Shown in pieces: positions 29,406-38,109 of a stretch of 64,000 nucleotides of DNA (position 1 is its first letter; each line of letters begins with the position of its first letter). The stretch is from assembly GCF_014191725.1 (NCBI RefSeq), contig NZ_JACHWZ010000006.1:124001-188000 (forward strand), read 5' to 3'. The position numbers and the translations under genes were made by a program. The stretch is from Microbulbifer rhizosphaerae (lineage in GTDB: Bacteria; Pseudomonadota; Gammaproteobacteria; Pseudomonadales; Cellvibrionaceae). A model generated the notes under the pieces. The model saw only the letters and a program-made list of their open reading frames with translations. It was not told the DNA's origin and searched no databases.

Positions 29406-29608
29406 AGCGCTCTCCAATAAAACAGCAGAGGGGAATTCTATCCTATTACAGGCCCGTTGTTTCCACGGGCGCCACAGAGAGTCTTCGCAATCCGCCCCCT
29501 CCCGGAGTACACTTTAGCGTTACCAGGCGCGAGCATCCGGCCACTCAATAGGAAGAAGCCGATGGATCGGTGCCAACTTTTCTGTTCACTGAATAAAGAC
29601 AACCACAC

Positions 29609-31003
29609 ATGCAGGACCAGCCTGAGGGGACTACCGGGCTCGCGGTCGATTCCCGCTACCCGCTCTATTTCCGTACCCTGATCTGCTTTGCCGCGGTGGG
29701 GACTCTGCTCAACGCCGTCAACTGGTCAGCCCCCTGGAACACCGACAAACTGCTGCCCCTGGCCATGGCCGCGCTGTTGCTGGTATACACCGCCATCGCC
29801 TATCAAATTGGCCGGCGCGCCCACCCGGAAAATGCCACCACTGTGCGCCGCTGGCTGTCTTTCAGCGACGCTGGGCTGATCGGCGGCGCCATCGCAATGG
29901 CGAATTTCAGCCTGCTCCCCAGCCTGCTGTTTGTCACCATGGTGCAATTCAACGCGCTGACCGAGGGAGGAGGCCGCCGCTGGTTCGAGCACAACACCGG
30001 GCTGTTGCTCGGAGTGGGCGTCGGCTACCTGATATACCGCCCGGCACTGGTGGTGAACGCGGACCTGAACATCAGCGCCGCCAGCCTGATCGGGGTGTTC
30101 ACTTACTTCTGCGCCTACGCCTTCTACACCCACAAGCAGATCGCCAATCTCAGAAGCACCAACCGCACCCTCACCACGGACCAGCACGTGAGCAAGATGC
30201 GCACCTACAAGCTGTCCAAATACCTGCCCCAGCGCCTGTGGCGCGCGGTGACCACCGGCCAAGAGGGAGAGCTGGTCACCGAACGCAAACTCCTCACAGT
30301 GTTTTTTTCGGATATCAAGGATTTCAGCCAGCTCACCGAGGAACTGGAGGCTGAAGTCTTTACCAACCTGCTCAACAGCTACCTCACCGAGATGTCGCGT
30401 ATCGCCAGCCAGTATGGCGGCACTATCGACAAGTTTATCGGCGACGCGGTGATGGTGGTATTTGGCGACGACGCGAGCAAAGGCCCCAAGTCGGACGCCC
30501 TGCGCTGCGTGGCCATGGCCCTGGCCATGCGCAAGCGGGTCCGGGAAATGAAACAGGAGTGGTACAACAAGGGCATAGCCCGGCCTTTGCAAGTGCGCAT
30601 GGGGATCAATACCGGCTATTGCACCGTGGGCATCTTCGGCACCGCCAGCCACCAGTCCTACACGGTGATGGGCACCCACGTAAACCTGGCCGCCCGCCTG
30701 GAGGGCGCCGCGGAACCAGGGGAGATACTGATCAGCCACGAAACCTGGGCGATGATCAAGCACTCGGTCATGTGCCGCGACAAGGGCCATGTCACCGTAA
30801 AAGGCTTCAGCACCCCGGTGAAGGTCTACCAGGTCACCGACCTGCGCAAGAATCTCGGCGGCCAGCAAAGCTATATGGAAGATCACGCACCCGGTTTCTC
30901 CATGCATCTGGATCTGGACAAGATCCGCAATTACGACAAGGACAAAGTGTTGCAGTCGCTGGAGAAGGCGGCGGCGACTTTGAAAAGCAAGGTCATTATT
31001 TAG
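29609..31003 (+). CDS. membrane-bound class III adenylate/guanylate cyclase
   Basis: The product has 464 residues. About six membrane segments (about 20-175) are followed by a linker and a catalytic domain (about 225-410). Metal-binding Asp residues lie in VFFSDIKDFSQL and IDKFIGDAVMVVFGD, and the transition-state Asn and Arg in THVNLAARLEG, so the domain looks active. The Lys in IDKFIGD favours ATP as substrate. It is a single-gene unit with a weak ribosome-binding site. Confidence 0.88.
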   Translation: MQDQPEGTTGLAVDSRYPLYFRTLICFAAVGTLLNAVNWSAPWNTDKLLPLAMAALLLVYTAIAYQIGRRAHPENATTVRRWLSFSDAGLIGGAIAMANFSLLPSLLFVTMVQFNALTEGGGRRWFEHNTGLLLGVGVGYLIYRPALVVNADLNISAASLIGVFTYFCAYAFYTHKQIANLRSTNRTLTTDQHVSKMRTYKLSKYLPQRLWRAVTTGQEGELVTERKLLTVFFSDIKDFSQLTEELEAEVFTNLLNSYLTEMSRIASQYGGTIDKFIGDAVMVVFGDDASKGPKSDALRCVAMALAMRKRVREMKQEWYNKGIARPLQVRMGINTGYCTVGIFGTASHQSYTVMGTHVNLAARLEGAAEPGEILISHETWAMIKHSVMCRDKGHVTVKGFSTPVKVYQVTDLRKNLGGQQSYMEDHAPGFSMHLDLDKIRNYDKDKVLQSLEKAAATLKSKVII

Positions 31004-31142
31004 CGGGCCCTAACCTAAAGCGGTTTTCACAAATGCTGCGCTCCGGCAGCTGCCGTCCACCCTTACAGATCCTGCTCTGCCTATATATACGTGGTCGCCG
31101 TCCTTCTGGATGCTTCCTGCATTGACCAATCTATAACTTTTA

Positions 31143-31712
31143 TCAAACATAAGCGCGGCACTGGATTTTGCACCATGTTCCGTCCGGTAGCAGAGCACCG
31201 CCCGATTCATTCAGGATATGGCGAATCTTCCGGTTCCAGTCGTCCCGGACCAGAAACCATTCGTGATACCAGGGGTCGCAGACCACGGCATTGGGTCCCC
31301 AACCCTGGGGAGTGCCGCCACCGATACTGAAAAAAGCATTGTCCCGCGGCTGCGTGTGCAGCCCCATCACCACAAACATGTGATCCTGGTCCGGCAAGCC
31401 CATCCACGCCAGTCCGCGCTCACCGCGACCGCGAAGATACTCGAAGGCGAGAGCCGATTGTTCGGTACAATTACCGCACTTGGAAAATGCTGCCACCTGG
31501 GCTCTGATATCCGCCTCGCCGAGACCGGGTTGCAAGTTGCGTTGTGCAAACTGTTGGCGGGCAAACTTTCTGCCTCGGGTGATCCAATCGTTCGTACCGA
31601 CTCTTTCATCCTGCCTTCGATTGATTCCTTCTGCCCGATTGCCCGCTTTAATACGCACGGTATTTTTAACATGATCGATTGCCCATTCGGCCCGTACCAG
31701 GTAAGTGCTCAT
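31143..31712 (-). CDS. unknown protein with possible Cys-His-Asp catalytic triad
   Basis: The product has 189 residues from ATG 31712, with AAGGAGAG upstream. The pattern G-N-C82-T-E-Q-S-A, then D-H111-M-F-V-V-M-G and V-C-D146-P-W-Y-H-E-W matches the order seen in papain-fold and transglutaminase-like enzymes, including bacterial deamidases and toxins. No signal peptide, no adjacent immunity gene. The G+C is lower than in the neighbours. The function is not assigned; the triad is an inference from motif order. Confidence 0.6.
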   Translation of the reverse strand: MSTYLVRAEWAIDHVKNTVRIKAGNRAEGINRRQDERVGTNDWITRGRKFARQQFAQRNLQPGLGEADIRAQVAAFSKCGNCTEQSALAFEYLRGRGERGLAWMGLPDQDHMFVVMGLHTQPRDNAFFSIGGGTPQGWGPNAVVCDPWYHEWFLVRDDWNRKIRHILNESGGALLPDGTWCKIQCRAYV

Positions 31713-31895
31713 TTTTCTCTCCTTGTCCTGTAGTTCCAAGATTTACTCAGTCGGCAGCATCCACTTCGAAGGATGCCATTTGTTAAAACCACGTCCGCTC
31801 AACCAGATACGACAAACTGATATCAAAGTCTCCACGAGTTGATTGTATTCCTCTCTTTTCACGGTTCATTTTACATCCAGCACCTTGGGCAGCTA

Positions 31896-32135
31896 TTACC
31901 GGAACGCACGGTAACCTTCTATCACCTGAAGCTGGCAGCCAGGCAGCACCCAAGGAAACCCTTTGCCGTGGTATTCTTCTGTTCCATTGCCGGACCCCAG
32001 GTCTATGCCGCCAGGTAACCGGCCCGGCCAGATCGTCGTAGAAGTTTTCACGCTCTATCTCAATATTCCCGCAGGCGACCAGGCTGAGCTCAGGCAGCAG
32101 GGTACCAGCAGGTACAGAACGGCGATTTTTTATAC
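31896..32135 (-). pseudogene. remnant of a small secreted protein
   Basis: One minus-strand frame reads as a signal peptide (KIAVLYLLVPCCLSSAWSPA) and then a mature part (IDLGSGNGTEEYHGKG, FPWVLPGCQLQVIEGYRAFR) ending in TAA at 31896-31898. It is broken by TAA at 32130-32132, where a start region is expected, and by TAG at 32055-32057. The reading frame is otherwise continuous for about 78 codons. Probably a decayed gene. Confidence 0.5.
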
Positions 32136-32198
32136 CAATCTTCCCAGGACATAGCCCATTCCTCGTACAGGTTTACATTTTTGTAGAGGCTATCAGGC

Positions 32199-32219
32199 AA
32201 ATTTGAGGAAAATTTGAGG
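32199..32219 (+). promoter_or_regulatory. tandem direct repeat upstream of the sensor kinase gene
   Basis: AAATTTGAGG occurs twice with an 11-base period (32199-32208 and 32210-32219). OmpR-type regulators usually bind such repeats one helical turn apart, so this is a candidate autoregulatory site of the downstream regulator. Confidence 0.45.
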
Positions 32220-32350
32220 ATTGGTAATAAGGCGCCTTTTTCATCCGGGTGACAAAAGGCAAAATCACTTCCGTGGCCCGCCGGGACCAGCAGTTCAGGC
32301 TGGTGGAAGACGTCACAACCTTATAGTGCTCCACATACTGGCCACCTCCT

Positions 32351-33745
32351 ATGCTCAAGAAAATCTCCCACAAACTGATGGCGACGATAATCGGGGTAAC
32401 CCTGATTGCCGCCGCGGCCATCTATGCCAGTGGCTACTTTGCGGTGCGCTCCGGTCTCGCCGGTATCACCGAACAGCTCCATCGCCGCCACCTCGACAGT
32501 TTCGCCGGCCGGGTCGGCAGCCTCTACGAAATCCACCGGGGATGGGACGCGCTGCTGGCCGACGACCGCTGGCTGCGCAGCCTGTTCCCGGGGCAGCCTC
32601 GGGAGGCCTATCGTTTTGCGGGCCCCCCGGAAAGACGCCGGGGGCGGAGGCCACCGCCCTTCCCCAATATCCGCCTGCTGGACGCCGATGAGCGGGTACT
32701 GAACCCGGGCGGCCCCTTCCCGCCCGAACTGCAGTTTCCCATGGTGCCGGTGAGAGCCCATGGCGAGGTTGTCGGCTACCTGGGTTTCCCGGCCGGGCGC
32801 GAACTGCGCCGCACAGTGGAGGCCGGATTTACCGGCGCCGCCCTCTGGACCATGGTCGCCGGCGCGCTGGTGGCAACACTGCTGGCGCTGGCCGCAGCAC
32901 TGCTGCTGGCCCGGCGGCTGCTGAAACCGGTGCACCATCTCTCGGAAAAGGTGCACAACCTGGCCGGCGGCGACTTCAGCCAGAGGGCCAGGATCTACGG
33001 CGAGGACGAAATCGCCGTGCTCGCGGAGGATGTGAATTTCCTCGCCAACGCCCTGCAGCAGAACCAGCAGGCGCGACAGCGCTGGATCAGCGATATCGCC
33101 CACGAGCTGCGCACGCCGCTAACGGTACTGAGCGCCGAGGTGGAGTCGGCCCAATACGGTATCCAGGGCTCCTCCGACGACATGCTCGAGTCCATGGGCG
33201 AGGAGATCCATCAGTTGAATACCCTGATCAACGATCTGCGCACGCTGACCCAATCGGACCTGGGTGGCCTCTCTTTCCAGCGCGAACGCATACCGGTGCG
33301 GCGCTTCTTCGAGGACTATGCACACAAGGCTAAAAGCAAGTTGGTCCCCCACGGTCTCAGCCTGGAACCGGATATTGAACTCGATGAAAAACTCAGTCTG
33401 TTTGCCGACAAAGGCCGTCTCAAGCAACTGCTGGACAACCTGCTGCAGAACAGCCGGCGCTACACGGATGCAGGCGGCAAGGTGCAGCTCTCGCTGCATC
33501 AGGACGAACGGGAACTGGTTCTGTGCTGGCAGGACAGCGCCCCCGGCGTGCCGGCGGAGAGCCTGCCGAAACTGTTCGAGCGGCTGTACCGGGTCGAGGG
33601 TTCGCGCAACCGTGCAACGGGCGGATCGGGCCTGGGGCTGTCCATCTGCAAAAGTATCGTCGAGGCACAGAACGGCGTCATTGAAGCCGGACATAGCAAG
33701 CTGGGCGGCCTGGCGATCACCTGCCGTCTGCCGCTGATGACCTGA
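32351..33745 (+). CDS. BaeS-like sensor histidine kinase
   Basis: The product has 464 residues. Membrane segments at about 11-33 and 163-187 flank a periplasmic sensor with an Arg/Pro-rich loop (about 92-105). HAMP domain about 187-240, then the dimerisation helix with the phosphorylated His251 in AHELRTPLTVL, and an ATPase domain with LLDNLLQNSRRYT and GGSGLGLSICKSI. The overall layout and the adjacent regulator fit the envelope-stress BaeSR type. The signal is not known. Confidence 0.88.
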   Translation: MLKKISHKLMATIIGVTLIAAAAIYASGYFAVRSGLAGITEQLHRRHLDSFAGRVGSLYEIHRGWDALLADDRWLRSLFPGQPREAYRFAGPPERRRGRRPPPFPNIRLLDADERVLNPGGPFPPELQFPMVPVRAHGEVVGYLGFPAGRELRRTVEAGFTGAALWTMVAGALVATLLALAAALLLARRLLKPVHHLSEKVHNLAGGDFSQRARIYGEDEIAVLAEDVNFLANALQQNQQARQRWISDIAHELRTPLTVLSAEVESAQYGIQGSSDDMLESMGEEIHQLNTLINDLRTLTQSDLGGLSFQRERIPVRRFFEDYAHKAKSKLVPHGLSLEPDIELDEKLSLFADKGRLKQLLDNLLQNSRRYTDAGGKVQLSLHQDERELVLCWQDSAPGVPAESLPKLFERLYRVEGSRNRATGGSGLGLSICKSIVEAQNGVIEAGHSKLGGLAITCRLPLMT

Positions 33746-33761
33746 CAGGGGAGAAGAGTTT

Positions 33762-34445
33762 ATGACTGAAGGCGCACGACTGCTGATCGTCGAGGACGAG
33801 GCCAAGGTGGCCCGGCTGCTGAAAAATTTCCTGCAGGCCCAGGGCTACAAGTGCACTCTGCTGGACCGCGGCGACCTGGTGCTGGACTGGCTAAAAAACA
33901 ACCACGCCGACGTGATGCTGCTGGATGTGATGCTGCCGGGCATGGACGGTATGGAAGTGTGCCGCGCGGTGCGCGAGCGCTCTACCATGCCCATCATCAT
34001 GCTCACCGCCAGAGTGGAGGAAGTGGACCAGTTGCTGGGGTTGGAGCTGGGCGCAGACGACTATATCTGCAAGCCGTTCAACCTGAAAAACGTCGCCGCC
34101 CGGGTGGCGGCACTGCTGCGGCGGATAAAGTTTGAAGGCCAGAGCCCGGAGGTGGGCGAGCCCCCGGCACAGTTGCTGGAAAACGACAATCGCCTACTGC
34201 TAATGGGTCGGCCGGTGGAGTTGACCGCTACGGAATACCGCATTCTCCGCCCGCTCTACGACCACAAGGGGCGCATCTACACCCGCAGCCAGTTACTGGA
34301 CCTGGCCTACAGCGACTACCGCGCCGTGACCGAGCGCAGCATCGATACCCATATCAAGTCCATCCGCAAGAAAATCGCCAGCGTGGTGCCGGAGCTGGAG
34401 TTGATTCACTCCATTTATGCGATGGGATACAAGTGGGAAGATTGA
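33762..34445 (+). CDS. OmpR-family response regulator (BaeR-like)
   Basis: The product has 227 residues. A receiver domain with the phosphoacceptor Asp55 in MLLDVMLPGMDG and the conserved Lys in YICKPFN, then a winged-helix DNA-binding domain (about 135-226) ending HSIYAMGYKWED. Ribosome-binding site GGGGAGAAG. It lies 16 bases after the kinase gene and is certainly cotranscribed with it. Confidence 0.92.
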   Translation: MTEGARLLIVEDEAKVARLLKNFLQAQGYKCTLLDRGDLVLDWLKNNHADVMLLDVMLPGMDGMEVCRAVRERSTMPIIMLTARVEEVDQLLGLELGADDYICKPFNLKNVAARVAALLRRIKFEGQSPEVGEPPAQLLENDNRLLLMGRPVELTATEYRILRPLYDHKGRIYTRSQLLDLAYSDYRAVTERSIDTHIKSIRKKIASVVPELELIHSIYAMGYKWED

Positions 34446-34504
34446 GCAGTGGATGATTTCTGCAGGATGCGGCACAGCGGAGCTGTGCCAATTTCCCAAC
34501 CAGC

Positions 34505-34577
34505 GTAGGGTGCGCCGTGCGCGCCAACCCGCCCTAGTGCGGGCTCTGGCGGTATCGGTGCGCACGGCGCACCCTAC
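34505..34577. repeat. inverted repeat GTAGGGTGCGCCGTGCGC
   Basis: GTAGGGTGCGCCGTGCGC at the left and GCGCACGGCGCACCCTAC at the right are separated by about 37 bases that themselves pair in part. It is a separate palindrome family from the GTAGGAGCGG type. It lies between the convergent regulator and queF and may serve as a transcription end. Confidence 0.75.
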
Positions 34578-34700
34578 GAAGCGGATTTTAGAGGTGCCTA
34601 AAGAACAGAAAAGCTACTGCCCATGCGCCCGACGGCGGTCGCCGGGCGCACGGACAGCCGGCTTTCAGGGTTTATTCCAGTGTGACACTTACCTTTTCAC

Positions 34701-35531
34701 TTACTGACGGCTAAATCTTGGCGGCAGCTTTTTGTCCGGGAGAGTGCTGCGCAACGGGTTGATATCCAGCCCTCCCCTGCGCGTATAGCGCGCACAGACG
34801 GTCAACTCCTTGAAACTGGTCAGTCGCTGCAGGTCGCAGAAGATCCGTTCCACGCAGTGCTCGTGGAAGTCCTGGTGCTCGCGGAAGGAAATGATATAGG
34901 CCAGCAGCGCTTCCCGGTCCAGGGCGGTGCCTTTGTACTCCACGCAGACCGTTGCCCAGTCCGGCTGGCCGGTAACCGGGCAGTTGCTGCGCAGAAGGTG
35001 GCTGTAGAGGGTTTCGCTCACCTGGCCGCGGCTCTCCTCCAGATTCAGCAGCGCCGCGTCGGGCTGGTAGTGGTGAATGGCGATATCCAGTTGGTCGAGA
35101 CAAAAGCCCTGGGGTTTTTCCACCGCCAGTGCAGTTTCCTCCACCTGGTACAGCGCCACTGACACCTCGGCGCCGGAAACGGCACTCAGGTCCTTTGCCA
35201 GAATTTCCTGCACCACATTCCAGGAGTCGAACGGTGTCTGGTTGAACGAGTTCAGGTACAGTTTGAACGACTTGGATTCCACCATCGCCGGGCTCTGCGC
35301 GGGGAAGGTAAAGCGTCCGACGGCCACCTGTGGCTTTCCTTTGGGATCGAGCCAGGAGAGTTCGAAGCCCCACCACTCGTCCACGCCGCAGAACGGCAGC
35401 TCGCTGTCGCCCAGCCCGAGGTGCGCGCGGGAGATCGAGCGATTGATGGGGTGCAGCAGCTGCGGGTTGTAGGTGGACTCGTAGCGGGTTGCCCGGCCGA
35501 GAGGAAGGTCTTTCCAGTCTTCACGGTTCAT
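34701..35531 (-). CDS. queF: NADPH-dependent 7-cyano-7-deazaguanine reductase
   Basis: The product has 276 residues (E. coli 282) from ATG 35531. QueF reduces preQ0 to preQ1 in queuosine biosynthesis. It is the long two-lobed (YqfJ/unimodular) type, with the substrate/NADPH motif ESKSFKLYLNSFNQ near residue 85 and the nucleophile Cys184 in RSNCPVTGQPDW. The upstream in-frame extension lies within the palindrome and is rejected. Confidence 0.95.
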   Translation of the reverse strand: MNREDWKDLPLGRATRYESTYNPQLLHPINRSISRAHLGLGDSELPFCGVDEWWGFELSWLDPKGKPQVAVGRFTFPAQSPAMVESKSFKLYLNSFNQTPFDSWNVVQEILAKDLSAVSGAEVSVALYQVEETALAVEKPQGFCLDQLDIAIHHYQPDAALLNLEESRGQVSETLYSHLLRSNCPVTGQPDWATVCVEYKGTALDREALLAYIISFREHQDFHEHCVERIFCDLQRLTSFKELTVCARYTRRGGLDINPLRSTLPDKKLPPRFSRQ

Positions 35532-35554
35532 AGGATTTCTTGAACTCCGTGGTT

Positions 35555-35613
35555 TTTCGCCTGCAAGCAGGCTCCTACAGAGCACCTTGTAGGAGCCTGC
35601 TTGCAGGCGAAAA
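35555..35613. repeat. REP-like palindrome, GCCTGCTTGCAGGCG type
   Basis: TTTTCGCCTGCAAGCAGGCT and AGCCTGCTTGCAGGCGAAAA, with CCTACA/TGTAGG inside. Same family as 4990-5057. It lies between queF and the ABC permease, both minus strand, and may attenuate read-through. Confidence 0.85.
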
Positions 35614-35615
35614 AG

Positions 35616-36389
35616 TTAATGTCGCAAGCGCTTGCCATGGGTCATCAGGTGCAGCCCCCAGGCAAACAGCAGGACGATAAATGAGAGTACACCGGCAAAA
35701 GCCCAGACCACATTGATGTCGGACACGCCCAGCACGCCGTAGCGAAAAGCGTTGACCATATACAAGATCGGGTTGAGCTTGGACAGCCCCTGCCAGAAAG
35801 GTGACAGCAACTCTATGGAATAGAAAACCCCGCCGAGATAGGTCAGCGGCGTCAGCACAAAGGTCGGGATAATGGAGATATCGTCAAAACTGTTGGCGAA
35901 GATGGCGTTGATAAACCCCGCCAGGGAAAACAGTACCGCCGTCAGCAGCACGATGGCGATGGTGATACCGATATGCTGCACGCTCAGCGAGGTAAAAGAT
36001 AGTGCGATCAGTGTTACCACCAGCCCCACGATCAGGCCCCGGGTGACGCTCCCCAGCACATATCCGGCCAGGATCACCCAGTTCGGGGTGGGCGAAACCA
36101 GCAGCTCCTCCACGTTGCGCTGGAATTTGGCGCTGTAGAAGGAGGACACCACATTGGCGTAGGAGTTGGTGATCACCGCCATCATGATCAGGCCCGGCAC
36201 CACAAACTCCATATAGGAATAGCCGCCCATCTCACCGATGCGGCTGCCGATCAACGAGCCGAAGATCACGAAGTAGAGCGACATAGTGATCACCGGCGGC
36301 ACCAGGGTCTGCGGCCAGATGCGCATAAAGCGGCGCACCTCCCGTCGGATGATGGTCGAAAAGGAAGTCCAGACGGCGTTGCTGTTCAC
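35616..36389 (-). CDS. ABC-2 type transporter permease (YadH-like)
   Basis: The product has 257 residues with six membrane segments. It starts with GTG at 36389, overlapping the ATPase stop by one base (TAGTG). Features of the YadH/ABC-2 group: RRFMRIWPQTLVPP near the start and VEELLVSPTPNWVIL in the middle. With the upstream ATPase it should form an exporter; the substrate is unknown. Confidence 0.88.
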   Translation of the reverse strand: MNSNAVWTSFSTIIRREVRRFMRIWPQTLVPPVITMSLYFVIFGSLIGSRIGEMGGYSYMEFVVPGLIMMAVITNSYANVVSSFYSAKFQRNVEELLVSPTPNWVILAGYVLGSVTRGLIVGLVVTLIALSFTSLSVQHIGITIAIVLLTAVLFSLAGFINAIFANSFDDISIIPTFVLTPLTYLGGVFYSIELLSPFWQGLSKLNPILYMVNAFRYGVLGVSDINVVWAFAGVLSFIVLLFAWGLHLMTHGKRLRH

Positions 36390-37324
36390 TACTCTTCCCC
36401 CTCAAGCTGCTTGTTTTCCGCGAGCAGGGAGACAAACAACTCCTCCAGGCGGTTGGCGCGGTTGCGCATACTGACGATGCTGATGCCCTGCTCCCCGAGT
36501 GCGGCGAACAGCTCGGTAAGCGACTGGCCCTTCTCCACCGTCACCTCCAGGCTATGGTCGTCTAGCAGGCGCCCCTCGAAGCCTTTCAGGTCCGGGCACT
36601 CATCCAGGGTATCGCGGGAATCGAGAATAAAGACTTCCTTATTCAGGGTTTTCAGCAACGATTTGATCGAGGTGTTCTCCACGATATCGCCCTTGTCGAT
36701 AATGGCGATATTGCGGCACAGGCTTTCCGCCTCCTCCAGGTAGTGGGTGGTGAGGATAATCGTTGTACCCTCCCGGTTGATCTCCTGTAAAAAAGTCCAC
36801 ATGGAGCGGCGCAGTTCGATATCCACTCCGGCGGTGGGTTCGTCGAGAATCAGCAGTTTGGGCTCGTGAATCAGCGCCCGCGCGATCATCAGCCGGCGCT
36901 TCATGCCGCCGGAAAGCATACGCGCCTGGGTGCCGCGTTTGTCCCACAGCCCCAGCTGCTTGAGATATTTTTCCGTGCGCTCCTCCGCCAGCTTGCGCGG
37001 CATGCCGTAGAAACCGCCCTGGGTAACGACGATATCGTAGACCTTCTCGAACTGGCTGAAATTGAACTCCTGCGGCACCACGCCCAGCATCTGCTTGGCC
37101 GCGGGGAAATTCTCGTCGATATCGATACCGAAGATAGACACCTGGCCCGCGGTCTTGCGCACCAGCGAACAGATAATGCCGATGGTGGTGGACTTGCCGG
37201 CGCCATTGGGGCCCAGCAGAGCGAAAAAGTCCCCCGGCTGCACGTCGAAGCTGATGCCGTTCAGCGCCCGAAAGCCATTGTCGTAGGTTTTTTGCAGATT
37301 GCGGATGGAGAGCGCGGCTGTCAT
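36389..37324 (-). CDS. ABC transporter ATP-binding protein (YadG-like)
   Basis: The product has 311 residues. Walker A GPNGAGKST near residue 40, signature LSGGMKRRLMIARAL near 140, Walker B LLILDEPTAGVD near 160. AGGAGG ribosome-binding site upstream of ATG 37324. The pair with the permease matches E. coli yadGH. Confidence 0.9.
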   Translation of the reverse strand: MTAALSIRNLQKTYDNGFRALNGISFDVQPGDFFALLGPNGAGKSTTIGIICSLVRKTAGQVSIFGIDIDENFPAAKQMLGVVPQEFNFSQFEKVYDIVVTQGGFYGMPRKLAEERTEKYLKQLGLWDKRGTQARMLSGGMKRRLMIARALIHEPKLLILDEPTAGVDIELRRSMWTFLQEINREGTTIILTTHYLEEAESLCRNIAIIDKGDIVENTSIKSLLKTLNKEVFILDSRDTLDECPDLKGFEGRLLDDHSLEVTVEKGQSLTELFAALGEQGISIVSMRNRANRLEELFVSLLAENKQLEGEE

Positions 37325-37424
37325 TACTGCCTCCTGGAAACGAGCGCCTATTCAACGCCCATGGCCGGTATATTTCAACCGGACAAAGTTTGCGGACGAA
37401 CCGGGACTTCAGCTCCCCTTACTC

Positions 37425-37451
37425 CGATCGCGGCCAACGGCCGCTCCTACA
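37425..37451. repeat. single REP palindrome, family A
   Basis: CGATCGCGGCCAACGGCCGC then TCCTACA. A half element between the ABC operon promoter region and the tRNA terminator. Confidence 0.85.
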
Positions 37452-37487
37452 GGGGGGACACTGCCCAAATCGAGTAAATCGAACACG

Positions 37488-37521
37488 AAAAAAAAGCCGC
37501 TCGATTGAGCGGCTTTTTTAT
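37488..37521 (-). terminator. intrinsic terminator of the tRNA-Gly/Glu cluster
   Basis: AAAAAAGCCGCTC-GATT-GAGCGGCTTTTTT: a perfect GC stem with a T run after it on the minus strand, directly 3' of the last tRNA-Gly. Confidence 0.9.
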
Positions 37522-37522
37522 T

Positions 37523-37598
37523 TGGAGCGGGAAACCGGGCTCGAACCGGCGACCTCAACCTTGGCAAGGTTGCGCTCTACCAACTGAGCTATTCCCGC
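37523..37598 (-). tRNA. tRNA-Gly (anticodon GCC), copy 1
   Basis: Acceptor GCGGGAA/TTCCCGC, anticodon loop TTGCCAA (GCC), T arm GCCGGTTCGAGCCCGGT, encoded CCA. Differs from the copy at 38033 by one base pair change in the T stem (GCCC versus ACCC). Confidence 0.95.
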
Positions 37599-37604
37599 CT
37601 TAAA

Positions 37605-37680
37605 TGGCATCCCCAAGGGGAGTCGAACCCCTGTTACCGCCGTGAAAGGGCGGTGTCCTAGGCCTCTAGACGATGGGGAC
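37605..37680 (-). tRNA. tRNA-Glu (anticodon TTC), copy 1
   Basis: Acceptor GTCCCCA/TGGGGAT region, anticodon loop CTTTCAC (TTC), T arm CAGGGGTTCGACTCCCCT, encoded CCA. Only 6 bases separate it from tRNA-Gly. Confidence 0.95.
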
Positions 37681-38032
37681 AGAAAACTTGCACTTGGCCC
37701 TTCAGAACCAATGCTGCCACACTGCCGGTGGCATCGCCACTAGATATCTCAGTGGCACCCTGCGGTGCATGGCCGATTTTTGCTCCTGCAAAATCGGCAT
37801 TTTCGCTGGGCGGCATTCCGCCATCCATGGCGGTCAGATACACCGCCGCCGGCTTGCCGGCGCGAGCAGCGAAAAACCAGCAAAATCACATTTTTGCAAA
37901 ACCCGTCCTGGGCTTTGCCCTGCGGGTCAGCCTACGGCTGACCAAAATCGCTCCCGGCGATTTTGTGCGCCAGCTTTTTCGCTGCGACGTTTTGTTAAAA
38001 ACATGGATGTTTTTTAACAAAACGTAGGTAAA
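37681..38032 (-). other. hairpin-rich spacer between the two tRNA pairs
   Basis: About 350 bases without a gene but with a chain of hairpins: GCCGATTTTTGC..GCAAAATCGGC, CCGCC..GGCGG, CCGCCGGCTTGCCGGCG, GGTCAGCCTACGGCTGACC, AAAATCGCTCCCGGCGATTTT and TTTTGTTAAAAAC..TTTTTTAACAAAA. Being inside a tRNA transcript, it is probably cut out by RNases; function beyond that is not visible. Confidence 0.6.
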
Positions 38033-38108
38033 TGGAGCGGGAAACCGGGTTCGAACCGGCGACCTCAACCTTGGCAAGGTTGCGCTCTACCAACTGAGCT
38101 ATTCCCGC
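38033..38108 (-). tRNA. tRNA-Gly (anticodon GCC), copy 2
   Basis: Near-identical to copy 1: same acceptor and anticodon arms, T arm GCCGGTTCGAACCCGGT, encoded CCA. Confidence 0.95.
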
Positions 38109-38109
38109 G

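Larger units (their letters stand above)
31713..32350. other. low-GC interval between the Cys-His-Asp gene and the two-component system
   Basis: About 640 bases holding the decayed secreted-protein gene (31896-32135), direct repeats at 32199-32219, and a short open stretch (about 32244-32336, plus strand) that reads FFIRVTKGKITSVARRD, protein-like but without a start. It gives the impression of a site of gene decay. Confidence 0.45.

Noticed and set aside
31963-32154. 63-codon plus frame
   Set aside because: Opposite to the decayed secreted-protein gene, no ribosome-binding site, proline-rich random-looking translation.
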